A stretch of 64,000 nucleotides of DNA from Terriglobia bacterium (GCA_020073385.1 JAIQFH010000001.1:1-64000); one strand, 5' to 3'; positions 17,268 to 25,521 are shown, numbered from the stretch's first letter. The notes: a model not told the origin generated them from the letters alone. Program-made: numbers and translations.

Positions 17268-17624
17268 TCACTTTTCAACCAGACAATATTCGCCGAGTTT
17301 CTGACTTTTGTCCGGCGCCGTAGGTTCCGGCACGGCCGCGGACTCCGGATAGACCTCCACGTCCCTACACTCATACATCCCGAAATTCTTGGGAAGCTCC
17401 AACATTAAGTAGTTGCCGTTTTTCAGATTCGTGCAACCTGGCGCTCCTTGGTTGCACTGTAACTGGTAAGTCTTGCCCGTTTTCAGAACGTCCAGAATCA
17501 AAACCCCGTTATTCAGTTCGCTTCCTCTTACCGTAATGTAGGACTTTTCGTGGGCAGAAACCTGCACTGTATCGAACACTTGGAAGAGAATAAGCAGAGC
17601 GAAGAGAATCATTGCTTTCTTCAT
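17268..17624 (-). CDS. Small exported Cys-containing protein
   Basis: 118 residues. Signal peptide MKKAMILFALLILFQVFD..SAHE, then a mature domain with 'SYITVRGSELNNGVLILDVL', 'TYQLQCNQGAPGCTNL', 'NYLMLELPKNFGMYECRDVE' and 'LGEYCLVEK'. Four Cys may form two disulphides. Similar short exported proteins occur in Acidobacteria, but I know no function. AAGGGGG precedes the ATG. It diverges from hsp20 and shares its upstream region. Confidence 0.7.
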   Translation of the reverse strand: MKKAMILFALLILFQVFDTVQVSAHEKSYITVRGSELNNGVLILDVLKTGKTYQLQCNQGAPGCTNLKNGNYLMLELPKNFGMYECRDVEVYPESAAVPEPTAPDKSQKLGEYCLVEK

Positions 17625-17706
17625 AGCGCGGCCCCCTTAGACGAAGGCGAACCCGCCCCAATTGCTTTCATTTCTGTCATCTAGATGGTTGCGCTTTCGG
17701 CAGATT

Positions 17707-17721
17707 CGTGTCTGTGACACG
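17707..17721. promoter_or_regulatory. Inverted repeat CGTGTC-TGT-GACACG between divergent genes
   Basis: A perfect 6-bp inverted repeat with a 3-bp spacer in the 361-bp gap between the exported protein (17624, minus) and hsp20 (17986, plus). It is 83 bp upstream of the former and could be an operator for either. No other copy was noticed in the window, and the regulator is unknown. Confidence 0.35.
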
Positions 17722-17896
17722 AGGCACAGAGGCACGAGCACGATTCGTGGCGGTTAGGGGCGCACGGCAGCAACAGAAATATGGCCATACCATACCCGTC
17801 CAGAAGGTTGGCGTGCAGCCTGGCTTGCGTCTGCATCGGATTAGGCGCGTCAGGTCGTTACTTGTTTCGGCAGCCCTGATGGGCTGCACGGCGCAG

Positions 17897-17912
17897 AGTG
17901 ATCCGGGTCACT
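17897..17912. promoter_or_regulatory. CRP/FNR-type palindrome upstream of hsp20
   Basis: AGTGA-TCCGGG-TCACT, a perfect 5-bp inverted repeat with 6-bp spacing, 74 bp before the Hsp20 start. It shares the GTGA-TCCG-G-TCAC core with the site at 57688. No HrcA (CIRCE) element was seen here. Confidence 0.4.
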
Positions 17913-17985
17913 GCATTCTTGCGTCAAAAGTAGTTGCGTAGAGTAAGGGGGGGCGCGCCAGGAACGACAGCGCAGGAGGTTGAGT

Positions 17986-18465
17986 ATGAAATCACTTGTA
18001 CGCTGGCAACCAATGCAGGAATTCACTTCACTCCAAAAACAAATGAACCGCCTCTTCGACAGCTTCTTCGGCAAAACGACATCGTTGGCACCGTTCGAAG
18101 AGAATCTGAGTGCTTGGGAATTCGGCCCGCTCGTAGACATCTACGAGGATGACCAAAAACTCATCTTTAAAGTCGAAGTACCAGGGATTGATGAGAAGGA
18201 CATCAAAGTCGAAGTTGAGAACAACGTTTTGACCGTGCATGGAGAACGCAAGCTTGAGAAGGACATTAAGGAGGAGAACTTCCGCCGTATGGAACGTCAT
18301 TATGGCGCCTTCTCGCGCTCGTTCACGTTGCCAAACACGGCGGACCCGGACAAGATCGAGGCAAATTACACGTATGGCGTGCTGGCGATTGAGATACCCA
18401 AACGCGCCGGAGCCAAGCCAAAACAAATCAAGGTGAACGTTCCTAAGGCCCTAAAAGCCGCGTAA
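17986..18465 (+). CDS. Hsp20/alpha-crystallin small heat-shock protein
   Basis: 159 residues. The alpha-crystallin domain runs from about residue 45 to 140: 'PLVDIYEDDQKLIFKVEVPG', 'VEVENNVLTVHGERK', 'GAFSRSFTLPNTAD', then 'ANYTYGVLAIEIPKR' with the 'GVL' motif. The N-terminus 'LVRWQPMQEFTSLQKQMNRLF' is the usual oligomerisation arm. It holds unfolding proteins in an ATP-independent way. GGAGG sits ahead of ATG 17986. Several small proteins follow at once, probably co-transcribed. Confidence 0.93.
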   Translation: MKSLVRWQPMQEFTSLQKQMNRLFDSFFGKTTSLAPFEENLSAWEFGPLVDIYEDDQKLIFKVEVPGIDEKDIKVEVENNVLTVHGERKLEKDIKEENFRRMERHYGAFSRSFTLPNTADPDKIEANYTYGVLAIEIPKRAGAKPKQIKVNVPKALKAA

Positions 18466-18482
18466 ATCAGGGGAGGTGCGCC

Positions 18483-18629
18483 ATGTTTCAAACCTTGGAT
18501 GAACAACTCGAGACGACAGAAGGCGGACGCCCAACCGCCAGCGCCCGTTTGGCCCGCTTCGCAACCATCGCTGTCATCTTAGTGGTACTGTTTGCAGGAC
18601 TGTACTTCGCAATCGTGTCGTTCGAATGA
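18483..18629 (+). CDS. 48-residue single-helix membrane protein downstream of hsp20
   Basis: ATG at 18483 is preceded by GGGGAGG (18470-18476), 17 bp after the hsp20 stop. The product begins MFQTLDEQLETTEGGRP and has one membrane helix ('FATIAVILVVLFAGLYFAIV') up to the end. One-helix proteins with an acidic cytoplasmic start are typical small stress peptides. The gene is too short for usual gene-finding cutoffs. I recognise no family. Confidence 0.6.
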   Translation: MFQTLDEQLETTEGGRPTASARLARFATIAVILVVLFAGLYFAIVSFE

Positions 18630-18689
18630 CTCCCTTAGAGGAGTCGCGAGGGGAAGGAGGCGCAAGAGGATTGGCGTGGGGAGGTATCT

Positions 18690-18917
18690 ATGGCAACCAC
18701 TCAGGATAGACTCCGGGTTTTGAGGAACGAACTGCAGTTTTTAGACAGAGGTGGTTACCGCTCTCCAATCGTCTGGAGGTCTCCTCGAATCTTCGAAGAC
18801 TCTCCGACCTGCCCCAAGGATCGGTGGTCTGCTTGCCCGCATGCCGACTGCGTGTTGCTGGATTTCGTTCCGAAGGAGAGACGCGAAGAGGCTATTCCAT
18901 GTCGCCACATCCCTTAA
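18690..18917 (+). CDS. Small Cys-containing protein, unrecognised
   Basis: 75 residues beginning MATTQDRLRVLRNELQFLD. 'GGYRSPIVWRSPRIFEDSPT', 'CPHADCVLLDFVPKERR' and 'PCRHIP' contain four Cys and one His that may bind a metal. The pattern looks conserved among acidobacterial short proteins, but no function is known to me. GGGGAGG lies six bases ahead of the ATG. Its last 19 bases overlap the next gene. Confidence 0.6.
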   Translation: MATTQDRLRVLRNELQFLDRGGYRSPIVWRSPRIFEDSPTCPKDRWSACPHADCVLLDFVPKERREEAIPCRHIP

Positions 18918-19069
18918 ATGAAGGCGGCGAGCCCTTGTTCACGTTGTACAGCACGGGCACAAACGAGGAAATTCAAGAGACACTCCGAGCATGGTTGCTG
19001 AAGACCATTGCGGGGCTGGAACAAGCAACTCAAGCTGAAATGCCATGGTCGACCGAGAAAGCTAGTTAG
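18899..19069 (+). CDS. 56-residue protein overlapping the previous gene
   Basis: MSPHPLNEGGEPLFTLYSTG... ending 'TEKAS', with a helix 'TNEEIQETLRAWLLKTIAGL'. GAAGAGG precedes the ATG, which lies inside the end of the upstream gene in another frame, so translation is probably coupled. The upstream part of the frame lacks a good start. No function is known. Confidence 0.5.
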   Translation: MSPHPLNEGGEPLFTLYSTGTNEEIQETLRAWLLKTIAGLEQATQAEMPWSTEKAS

Positions 19070-19094
19070 CGAATTCCATAGGGCGGAAGCACAA

Positions 19095-20108
19095 GTGTCG
19101 CAAATGCGGAAGGACGTCTTTACCGGTCGCTGGGTGATCATGGCGGACACTGCAGTGGTTCGGCCGTCGGACTTTCATTTCACGAGGTTCGTGAGGGAGA
19201 CGACATTTTGTCCCTTCTGCGAAACCAACGAAGCCTCCACGCCTGCTGAGGTCTTTGCCATCCGTACCCGAGGTTCGTCGGCGAACAGGCCTGGATGGTC
19301 TGTTCGCGTCGTGCCAAACGTCGCTCCGCGATTACGGATCGAGGGCGACTTGGGGCGGCGAGCCGAAGGTTTCCACGATGTAATGAATGGAGTGGGAGCA
19401 CACGAAATAATTGTAGAGACGCCCCGCCACGACTGCAGTCTTCACGAACTAGAAGTCCACGAGATCTCTAACGTCATCCGAGCCTACGTAGCGCGCTTGG
19501 TCGATCTGGAGGGCGATAAGCGGATGCGCTACGTGCTGATTTTCAAGAACCATGGTGAACAAGCTGGCGCCCACACCATCAGTCATTCCATCTCACAGCT
19601 AATGGGTCTTGCGGTAACACCGCGCAGCGTTAAGACAAAACTCATGGTCGCGCGCGACTACTTCGCGACGAAGGAGCGGTGTCTTTATTGCGATGTGCTA
19701 CAGCAGGAGTTGAAGGAGCGAAAGCGAGTAATCGCCGAGAACGAAGACTTTCTCGCATTTGCGCCTTTTGCCTCACGTTTCCCGTTCGAGATGGCAGTAT
19801 TTCCCAAGGCCCACAACAGCGCGTTTAGCCGCATCAGCCCAGGACAAGTCGAGGGTCTAGCCAGAATCCTGCGTGACACCCTACGGAAGCTGGACCATAC
19901 TTTGGGAGGACCTCCCTACAACTTGTCTCTCCAGGACAGACCATTCCTGCGACCGAGAGCGGGGTATTGGAATACGATTGAGGATGACTTCCACTGGCAT
20001 CTCGAGGTCCTGCCCCAGATTGTGCGAATTAGCGGATTTGAGTGGGCGTCTGGCTTTTTCTACAACCCGGTCCCACCGGAAGTTGCCGCTCGATGTCTCA
20101 ACCCGTAG
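19095..20108 (+). CDS. GalT/HIT-superfamily nucleotidylyltransferase homologue lacking the catalytic His
   Basis: 337 residues. 'MRKDVFTGRWVIMA' and CPFC (residues 39-42) are the start and first zinc pair of galactose-1-phosphate uridylyltransferases; 'HEIIVETPRH' and CLYC (196-199) follow. The active-site segment reads 'GAHTISHSISQLMGL': the usual H-x-H-x-Q becomes H164-S-I166-S-Q, so the nucleophilic second His is Ile. 'DFHWHLEVLP' near the end is intact. The metal sites are kept, so the fold is probably stable but uridylyl transfer by the normal mechanism is doubtful. GTG 19095 (GGAAG ahead) is preferred to ATG 19104. Confidence 0.8.
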   Translation: MSQMRKDVFTGRWVIMADTAVVRPSDFHFTRFVRETTFCPFCETNEASTPAEVFAIRTRGSSANRPGWSVRVVPNVAPRLRIEGDLGRRAEGFHDVMNGVGAHEIIVETPRHDCSLHELEVHEISNVIRAYVARLVDLEGDKRMRYVLIFKNHGEQAGAHTISHSISQLMGLAVTPRSVKTKLMVARDYFATKERCLYCDVLQQELKERKRVIAENEDFLAFAPFASRFPFEMAVFPKAHNSAFSRISPGQVEGLARILRDTLRKLDHTLGGPPYNLSLQDRPFLRPRAGYWNTIEDDFHWHLEVLPQIVRISGFEWASGFFYNPVPPEVAARCLNP

Positions 20109-20312
20109 CAGACTGGCGACCTACACGCCGAAGCCGACTCTCCACCGGCTCTACTGTGTGGGAGCTAATCCACTCCTTGGAACGCCCGTGGTATCACAGA
20201 GACTCGCCAGGTCCGGTTTTTGGTCTCTGGGGGGCCTCGCACACAGACGTCCTGTTTGAATCATGATCAAGCGGAGCCTAGAATTGTGTTGTGGTGCGGG
20301 AGGGCCAGGTTG

Positions 20313-20474
20313 ATGCACCACTACGAGTTCTTCTGTCACACCTGCAATAGACCTTTCTCGAAGATCCAGACTCCGATCGAACCCGACGAAAACAAAGTTG
20401 TCTGTCCATGGTGTGGCAGCGAAGAAGTTGAGCAGCGATGGTTCTACCTGGTCGCCGCCAAGCAGAGCGCGTGA
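20313..20474 (+). CDS. Small zinc-ribbon protein (FmdB-like)
   Basis: 53 residues, MHHYEFFCHTCNRPFSKIQT... The pair CHTC and CPWC forms a zinc ribbon like that of the FmdB regulatory-protein family, and the 'HYEFFCHTC' start is its hallmark. GGGAGGG is 8 bp ahead. It lies between the GalT homologue and ybaK, all in one direction. Function unknown. Confidence 0.65.
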   Translation: MHHYEFFCHTCNRPFSKIQTPIEPDENKVVCPWCGSEEVEQRWFYLVAAKQSA

Positions 20475-20561
20475 ACAAATCGAAAGACCCGATCGAGCCT
20501 TTTAAGAAAAGGAATCGCGCATACAATTTTTGGCCCAGCGACCTGCGGGATGGAGGTACCT

Positions 20562-21059
20562 ATGCCGGCAAAGAGATTACGAGAATTTCTCAACAGTCAC
20601 AATGTCGCTTATACAACGATGCCTCACGCGGTTGCCTATACAACGAAGGAAATCGCGGCGCTTACACACATCTCAAACAAAGAGCTCGCGAAGACAGTAA
20701 TTGTGAAAGTCGACGGCGCAATGGCCATGGCTGTCCTCCCCGCTTCTTACGACGTAGATCTTTCCGCTTTGCGCGCTGGAATCGGCGCACGAAGCATGAC
20801 TCTCGCCAAGGAGTCAGAATTCAAAGACCAGTTTCCAGAATGCGACATCGGTGCCATGCCGCCATTCGGGAATCTCTATGGCATGGCCGTGTATGTCGAC
20901 GAGAGCCTTACCAAAGACAAGGACATCGCATTCAATGCCGGCACCCACGACGAGCTGGTGCAAGTCTCGTACGCAGACTTCGCACAGCTGGTCAAGCCGA
21001 CAGTCCTGAAGTTTTCTGAACTGCCGGACCTGGAGTCCATGGGAGCGTGGCACCTTTGA
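20562..21059 (+). CDS. YbaK/EbsC-family aminoacyl-tRNA deacylase-like protein (copy 2)
   Basis: 165 residues. 'ELAKTVIVKVDGAMAMAVLP', 'ESEFKDQFPECDIGAMPPFG' and 'VYVDESLTKDKDIAFNAGTH' parallel the minus-strand copy at 16572-17069 almost line for line. Both have the same C-terminal 'LGAWHL'/'MGAWHL'. It likely hydrolyses mischarged tRNA. GGAGGT sits in the bases just before ATG 20562, so this start is used and not the ATG at 20550. An intact slipin follows 115 bp downstream. Confidence 0.87.
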   Translation: MPAKRLREFLNSHNVAYTTMPHAVAYTTKEIAALTHISNKELAKTVIVKVDGAMAMAVLPASYDVDLSALRAGIGARSMTLAKESEFKDQFPECDIGAMPPFGNLYGMAVYVDESLTKDKDIAFNAGTHDELVQVSYADFAQLVKPTVLKFSELPDLESMGAWHL

Positions 21060-21173
21060 TGTTTGAAAAGCTTCTGGCTGTGTCGGGGCTTTCGCGGCTG
21101 CGAGTTTTGTGATCTCCGACGCTGGAGACTACGCCGGGAGCGCTGTTTAATTGCGCGTCACTGGAGGTCGTCA

Positions 21174-21929
21174 ATGATACCAATTCCCCTTATTGCTGCG
21201 ATCATAGTTGTTTTGTATGTTCTCAGCGCGATCAAAATCCTGCGCGAATACGAGCGCGGCGTAATTTTTCGCCTGGGACGATTATTACCCAACGCCAAGG
21301 GACCGGGAATCATCCTGGTGTTCTACCCGGTCGATCGCATGGTGAGGATCTCCTTGCGCCAGGAAGCGCTTGAGGTAAAACCTCAGGACATCATCACCCG
21401 CGACAATGTCACTTTGAAAGTAAACGCGGTGATCTTCCTACGAGTGATCGGCCCACGTCAGGCAGTAGTCGAGGTTTCCGATTACCTGAATCAGACTTCG
21501 CAATTTGCCCAGACGACGTTGCGCTCCGTTCTAGGCGAGGCGGAATTAGACGAGTTGCTCGCGCATCGAGACAAGATCAATCTGCGGCTGCAGAGCATTC
21601 TCGATGCCCACACTGCTCCCTGGGGTGTGAAAGTGGTGAACGTGGAAGTCAAACAAGTCGATCTGCCGGAATCGATGCTTCGTGCCATGGCCAAGCAGGC
21701 GGAGGCGGAGCGCGAAAAACGGTCCAAGATTATCCACGCGGAAGGCGAATATTCGGCGGCACAGAGACTGGTGGACGCAGCTCACCTGCTGGCCCAAGAG
21801 CCGGTTAGCATCCAGTTGCGTTATCTGCAGACCCTCACCGAAATCGGCGTGGAGAAAAACACAACCCTTGTTTTTCCAGTGCCTGTTGACATATTTTCGC
21901 GCATCACTAAAGTCAGCGAGAAAGTCTGA
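21174..21929 (+). CDS. Slipin (stomatin-like SPFH-domain membrane protein)
   Basis: 251 residues. N-terminal membrane hairpin (residues 3-20), '[20 protein letters not shown]', '[20 protein letters not shown]', '[13 protein letters not shown]' and a C-terminal coiled coil ('[20 protein letters not shown]'), ending '[14 protein letters not shown]'. Slipins form membrane rings or scaffolds and are often paired with NfeD proteases; none is adjacent. GGAGGT precedes ATG 21174. A truncated paralogue is at 16207-16447. Confidence 0.92.
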   Translation: MIPIPLIAAIIVVLYVLSAIKILREYERGVIFRLGRLLPNAKGPGIILVFYPVDRMVRISLRQEALEVKPQDIITRDNVTLKVNAVIFLRVIGPRQAVVEVSDYLNQTSQFAQTTLRSVLGEAELDELLAHRDKINLRLQSILDAHTAPWGVKVVNVEVKQVDLPESMLRAMAKQAEAEREKRSKIIHAEGEYSAAQRLVDAAHLLAQEPVSIQLRYLQTLTEIGVEKNTTLVFPVPVDIFSRITKVSEKV

Positions 21930-21975
21930 GACCAGAGCGTCAGGATCGACTTGACAACCCAGAGAGCGTTCCACC

Positions 21976-22923
21976 GTGATCAAACTAAGGAAGCCCCATC
22001 CCGCTTATCTCGAACTCTGGCATTCCGGGGAATTGGCCCGTCGCGTCGAGCTTGGACTTACGAAATTAGCCGATTGCGTGCTTTGCCCACGCAACTGCCA
22101 CGTAAATCGCTTCGACGATAAGAAGAAGGTTTGCAGAAGCGGACGTTACGCGACGGTAAGCAGCCATTTTGCGCATTTTGGCGAAGAGCGCTGCCTGCGG
22201 GGCAATCATGGTTCGGGGGCGATTTTCTTTAGCTGGTGTAACCTGCGCTGCGTCTTTTGTCAGAATTACGAAATCAGTTGGGCGGGAGAAGGACGATCCA
22301 CCAAACCAGAGGAATTGGCCGAAATGATGTTGCAGCTACAGGAACAGGGCTGTCACAACATCAACCTCGTAACGCCGGAGCACGTGGTGCCACAAATTCT
22401 AGAGGCCCTCTTGCTGGCGGTTGAGCGCGACTTGCGCCTGCCGCTCGTCTACAACACCAGCGCTTACGATTCACTCGATTCGCTGCGACTGATGGACGGT
22501 ATCGTGGATATTTATATGCCGGACTTCAAGTTCTGGGACCCGGGGAGTGCGCGGCGCTATGCGAAAGCTCCCGATTACCCCGAGACAGCGCGCTCCGCAA
22601 TCAAGGAGATGCACCGCCAGGTTGGTCCGCTCGTGATCGATGAGCATGGAATTGCATTGCGAGGCGTTCTTTTGCGCCACTTGATCATGCCCGGGGGCGT
22701 GGCGGGAACCGAAGAGATCATGAACTGGATCGGCCTCGAACTCGGTCCCGAAACCTATGTCAATCTAATGGCGCAGTACCGCCCTGCAGGCAGGGTGGCG
22801 GATACAGAATATCCGGAGATCAACCGATGCGTCAGCCCGAGCGAATTCGAGCAGGCGATCGATGCGTTTCATTCGGCGGGGCTGATTCGCCTCGACCGCG
22901 AGCCAACGTTCCTCCGGTTGTGA
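21976..22923 (+). CDS. PflA-like radical SAM protein
   Basis: 315 residues. CNLRCVFCQNYEIS (C-x3-C-x2-C) binds the 4Fe-4S cluster and SAM; an extra upstream motif 'DCVLCPRNCHVNR' and a Cys in 'KKVCRSGRY' are typical of COG1313-type proteins called putative pyruvate formate-lyase activating enzymes. 'LVTPEHVVPQILEAL' and 'YNTSAYDS' follow. No pyruvate formate lyase is near, so the substrate is unknown. The start is GTG. It lies 46 bp after slipin. Confidence 0.88.
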   Translation: MIKLRKPHPAYLELWHSGELARRVELGLTKLADCVLCPRNCHVNRFDDKKKVCRSGRYATVSSHFAHFGEERCLRGNHGSGAIFFSWCNLRCVFCQNYEISWAGEGRSTKPEELAEMMLQLQEQGCHNINLVTPEHVVPQILEALLLAVERDLRLPLVYNTSAYDSLDSLRLMDGIVDIYMPDFKFWDPGSARRYAKAPDYPETARSAIKEMHRQVGPLVIDEHGIALRGVLLRHLIMPGGVAGTEEIMNWIGLELGPETYVNLMAQYRPAGRVADTEYPEINRCVSPSEFEQAIDAFHSAGLIRLDREPTFLRL

Positions 22924-22959
22924 CAGAGTGCAGAGGTTCTGAGCACAATCCTATTGGTT

Positions 22960-23170
22960 CGCTGCGTCGAAGGTAAAAAACGAGGTACTTGTATCCGGCG
23001 AAATTGAACGCGAGCCCGCAAGCAGCACCTGCGAGTGCTGCAACGGAGGGCCACCACCACATGGCCAGCCACCTCACCGGCCCGGCGAAGGACGCTACCC
23101 ATGATGCAATGCCCGACATTGATAGCCAAGCCCAAGACACTCACCGAGATAAACCGGCCTACGCGCATAG
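22960..23170 (-). pseudogene. GtrA-like membrane protein remnant, frameshifted
   Basis: Minus-strand frames read 'RVGRFISVSVLGLAINVG' and then, shifted, 'IASWVASFAGPVRWLAMWWW' and 'AACGLAFNFAGYKYLVF'. Joined they give the hydrophobic core of a GtrA-family protein, a four-helix membrane protein linked to polyprenol-linked sugar transfer. No start codon and no second half of the usual 120 residues are left. The rest of the 22924-23425 gap shows no recognisable gene. Confidence 0.4.
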
Positions 23171-23425
23171 ACGTGTTTTCCGCAGCTGAATAACGGAACG
23201 TCCAGCGGCAGTAACCCTGCTTTACAGCTCTCACGACATTGAGCACAACAACGCAGTCGTCCTCCGGGAATACTTGGAAGGGAAGCCGGGGTCCACCAAA
23301 GCGTCGGAAGTCGGCGGCGTAGTTCGCCTTTCTGACCCTGATCCTGTAGACGGATCCACTTCTGTTGTTGCACTAACGTGGACAGAAGGGGTTCCGTCCA
23401 TTTTCGATAAAGGTGCCGGGCGTTT

Positions 23426-24019
23426 CTACGCCGCCGAAGAGCACAGCGGGCAAGCGCCGGAGTTGCGAAATTCAACAACGGTCTCCAATTTCTTGGCTAG
23501 CATCTCAAACCCGGCATGCACGTCTTCTCCGACTTCGCGTTCAACATCCTCGAACTTCTCCTGCAGACCTTGCTGCTCAGTGGTCGAGAGAGTCTGCTGC
23601 GCTAGGGGAAACAGCAGGAAGTCCTCTTTCCAGATATGCGCGGGGTACAGTTCGGCGAGCTGCTGGAGCAGATCGATAATGCGGTAGCGCACCGCTGCCG
23701 GGTTGTGAACGTAAACTGCTGCCACTTTCGCCAATTGACCAACCAGTTTCTTGGCTGAGCGATGCTCTCGTTCCAAAGATTCCAACTCGCGCCTGGTGCT
23801 TACGTTCGCTTTGGTAGCCAGCAGCGGAAACAGGTGCTGCTCTTCCTTTTCGTGATGGCACTGATCGGCAAAGACACGCAAGAACTGCACGAGATCGGCA
23901 AGCACGCTGGGATCAACCTGCTTGCCGGAATCGAGAAGTTCGGCGACCGCACTCATGCCGGCCACGACTTGCTGAATCACGCGGTGATCATTTTTCAGTT
24001 CTTGTATGAAGTCACTCAT
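23426..24019 (-). CDS. Hemerythrin-domain protein
   Basis: 197 residues. The hemerythrin-type helices carry 'LKNDHRVIQQVV', 'FADQCHHEKEEQHLFPLL', 'LEREHRSAKKLVGQ' and 'HIWKEDFLLFPLAQ', with His/Glu residues spaced for a di-iron centre. The C-terminus has 'NSGACPLCSSAA', a CxxC. Similar proteins protect against nitric oxide or peroxide and repair iron-sulphur centres (RIC/YtfE-like), in keeping with nirK and nnrS genes nearby. The ATG overlaps the end of the cupin gene by 8 bp, so translation is coupled. Confidence 0.87.
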   Translation of the reverse strand: MSDFIQELKNDHRVIQQVVAGMSAVAELLDSGKQVDPSVLADLVQFLRVFADQCHHEKEEQHLFPLLATKANVSTRRELESLEREHRSAKKLVGQLAKVAAVYVHNPAAVRYRIIDLLQQLAELYPAHIWKEDFLLFPLAQQTLSTTEQQGLQEKFEDVEREVGEDVHAGFEMLAKKLETVVEFRNSGACPLCSSAA

Positions 24020-24446
24020 GGCATTTCTCCGTTTCCCGGTCAGGCCGGGCAAGGATCAACAGGAACGTGCTTTGGCGAATTGCCTCGACATCGTGAGATA
24101 CGTCGCGGTCGAGCGCCAGCAATTCGCCCCTCGGTGCTTCCACGGTTGCATTGGGAAGGTGGAGGCGTACATGACCAGCCAGCGTCAGAATGGCAAACCG
24201 TGCACTCGTCTTGTGCTGCTTGAAACGGGTCCCGGCTTTCATCGAGACCAAGACAATGCGGAGATCAGGGTACTTGACGAGGGTTCGGGCGCTGCGGCCG
24301 GCATCGCTCTGCCAGGACTCTTCCTTCCACATGCTTTGAACTTCATTGGGAATTAGCACCTGTAGCAGAGAGCTCCCGAGGTGAGGTAGCCGGTTCAGTC
24401 CATAGGGAGATCCCTCAATTTGGGCAGTAACGCACTGTGTAGCCAT
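24012..24446 (-). CDS. Cupin-fold small protein
   Basis: 144 residues starting MATQCVTAQIEGS. The beta-barrel pattern is 'MKAGTRFKQHKTSARFAILT', 'LAGHVRLHLPN', 'APRGELLALDRDVSHDVEAI'; metal-binding His residues are only partly present. It may be a regulator or an RmlC-like binding protein. AAAGGA precedes the ATG. It shares an 8-bp overlap with the hemerythrin gene downstream. Confidence 0.72.
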   Translation of the reverse strand: MATQCVTAQIEGSPYGLNRLPHLGSSLLQVLIPNEVQSMWKEESWQSDAGRSARTLVKYPDLRIVLVSMKAGTRFKQHKTSARFAILTLAGHVRLHLPNATVEAPRGELLALDRDVSHDVEAIRQSTFLLILARPDRETEKCHE

Positions 24447-24469
24447 ATCCTTTATTCCTTTCGGCAAAG

Positions 24470-24760
24470 TCACTCGGCCGCGACGGCGCGGGTTACCACG
24501 GGATTGCCGCCCTCGGAAAACCGCTCCAGAGGAACTAGAGAAATTCCTTCTCGCAGGGAGAATCGGAGCGAGGATCGGCTTGCGCATTCACCGCAAAGCC
24601 AGAAGAACACGCTGGCTTGTGAGGGTTTGCTCGCGCAGATCGCATTGGGAATATCCCTGCACGGCTCCACGGGCCGCCGTACATCGAACCGATACAGCCG
24701 TCCTCCGCGGAGGTAATGAAAGGGTTTCCCGCATTGTGGGTTGGAGCATTCGGAAATCAT
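24470..24760 (-). CDS. Small Cys-rich protein conserved in style, unrecognised
   Basis: 96 residues, MISECSNPQCGKPF..., with 'HYLRGGRLYRFDVRRPVEPC' and a second Cys pair 'FWLCGECASR' forming a possible zinc site (C-x4-C ... C-x2-C). The pattern looks like a structural zinc-finger protein seen in several Acidobacteria. The ATG is preceded by GGGAG. It is first of the minus-strand run cupin-hemerythrin, 23 bp upstream of the cupin start. Confidence 0.65.
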   Translation of the reverse strand: MISECSNPQCGKPFHYLRGGRLYRFDVRRPVEPCRDIPNAICASKPSQASVFFWLCGECASRSSLRFSLREGISLVPLERFSEGGNPVVTRAVAAE

Positions 24761-24867
24761 TGGCAACTCCCGCCGTTACGACCGGCTGAAACCAATGTGC
24801 CGCACCTCAGGAAAACACACAATGAAGCGTTCGTACCGGAATCCGGGACAGCTGTACGGGGGGACTG

Positions 24868-25521
24868 TCAGATGAGCTTCCGCTGGATCGCATTCATTAC
24901 TGCTTCCAGACGGTTGTGGGTGCGGAGTTTCTGGTTGATGTGGTGAAGGTGATTACGGAGGGTCTGCGGGCTAATTGCCAAAGTGTCGGCAACGTCATCG
25001 CTATCCTTGCCTTCGGCGAACAAGCGCAAGACATGCTTCTCTTGCTCGGAGAGTGCAGGAGCTGGTTCCGCGCGCACAGAAGCTTCGGCGAGGGAGCTGA
25101 CTTGCTTCGACAATTCGAGCATCTTCTGCGTCAACTGTTCGTTCTTCTTCTGCTCGGTGATGTCGTGTGCCATATGCACCAGGAGGCGGCGGCCCGTGCG
25201 CTGATTATCGAACACGATGGTAGACATATTGACCCACAATCGCTCCCCTGAGCGAGTCTTGACACTCATGTCGAAGTTGGGAATTTCCGTATTACCCCCT
25301 GTGCACTCAGACACGCTGCAGTGCTGATGACATACCCGGGTACCCAATGCCCCCATGCCTTCCAGAATGTCATAGCAAGTTTTGTGGACTGCTTCTGCAG
25401 CGGAATAGCCCAACAGTTTCTCCGCCGCTTTGTTCCAAGACAGAATCTCGCCTTCTTCCGTCACCGAGAATGCCGCATCGGTGGTTCCTTGGAGCAGTGC
25501 AAACAACTCACTCTCCAGCAT
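24868..25521 (-). CDS. PAS-domain LuxR-type transcription regulator with Cys-rich sensor
   Basis: 217 residues. PAS domain at residues ~5-125 ('AAFSVTEEGEILSWNKAAEK'), linker helix, then a LuxR/FixJ HTH ('LSEQEKHVLRLFAEGKDSDD', 'TLAISPQTLRNHLHHINQKL'). The PAS part carries four Cys in 'KTCYDILEGMGALGTRVCHQ' and 'HCSVSEC', possibly a metal or thiol sensor. It diverges from nirK with 142 bp between starts, so it may control nirK (inference). AGGAG lies before the ATG. Confidence 0.82.
   Translation of the reverse strand: MLESELFALLQGTTDAAFSVTEEGEILSWNKAAEKLLGYSAAEAVHKTCYDILEGMGALGTRVCHQHCSVSECTGGNTEIPNFDMSVKTRSGERLWVNMSTIVFDNQRTGRRLLVHMAHDITEQKKNEQLTQKMLELSKQVSSLAEASVRAEPAPALSEQEKHVLRLFAEGKDSDDVADTLAISPQTLRNHLHHINQKLRTHNRLEAVMNAIQRKLI

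Noticed and set aside
23274..23687. Plus-strand frame of 137 codons over the hemerythrin gene end
   Set aside because: Most of it is antisense to the hemerythrin gene and the rest has no recognisable motif.
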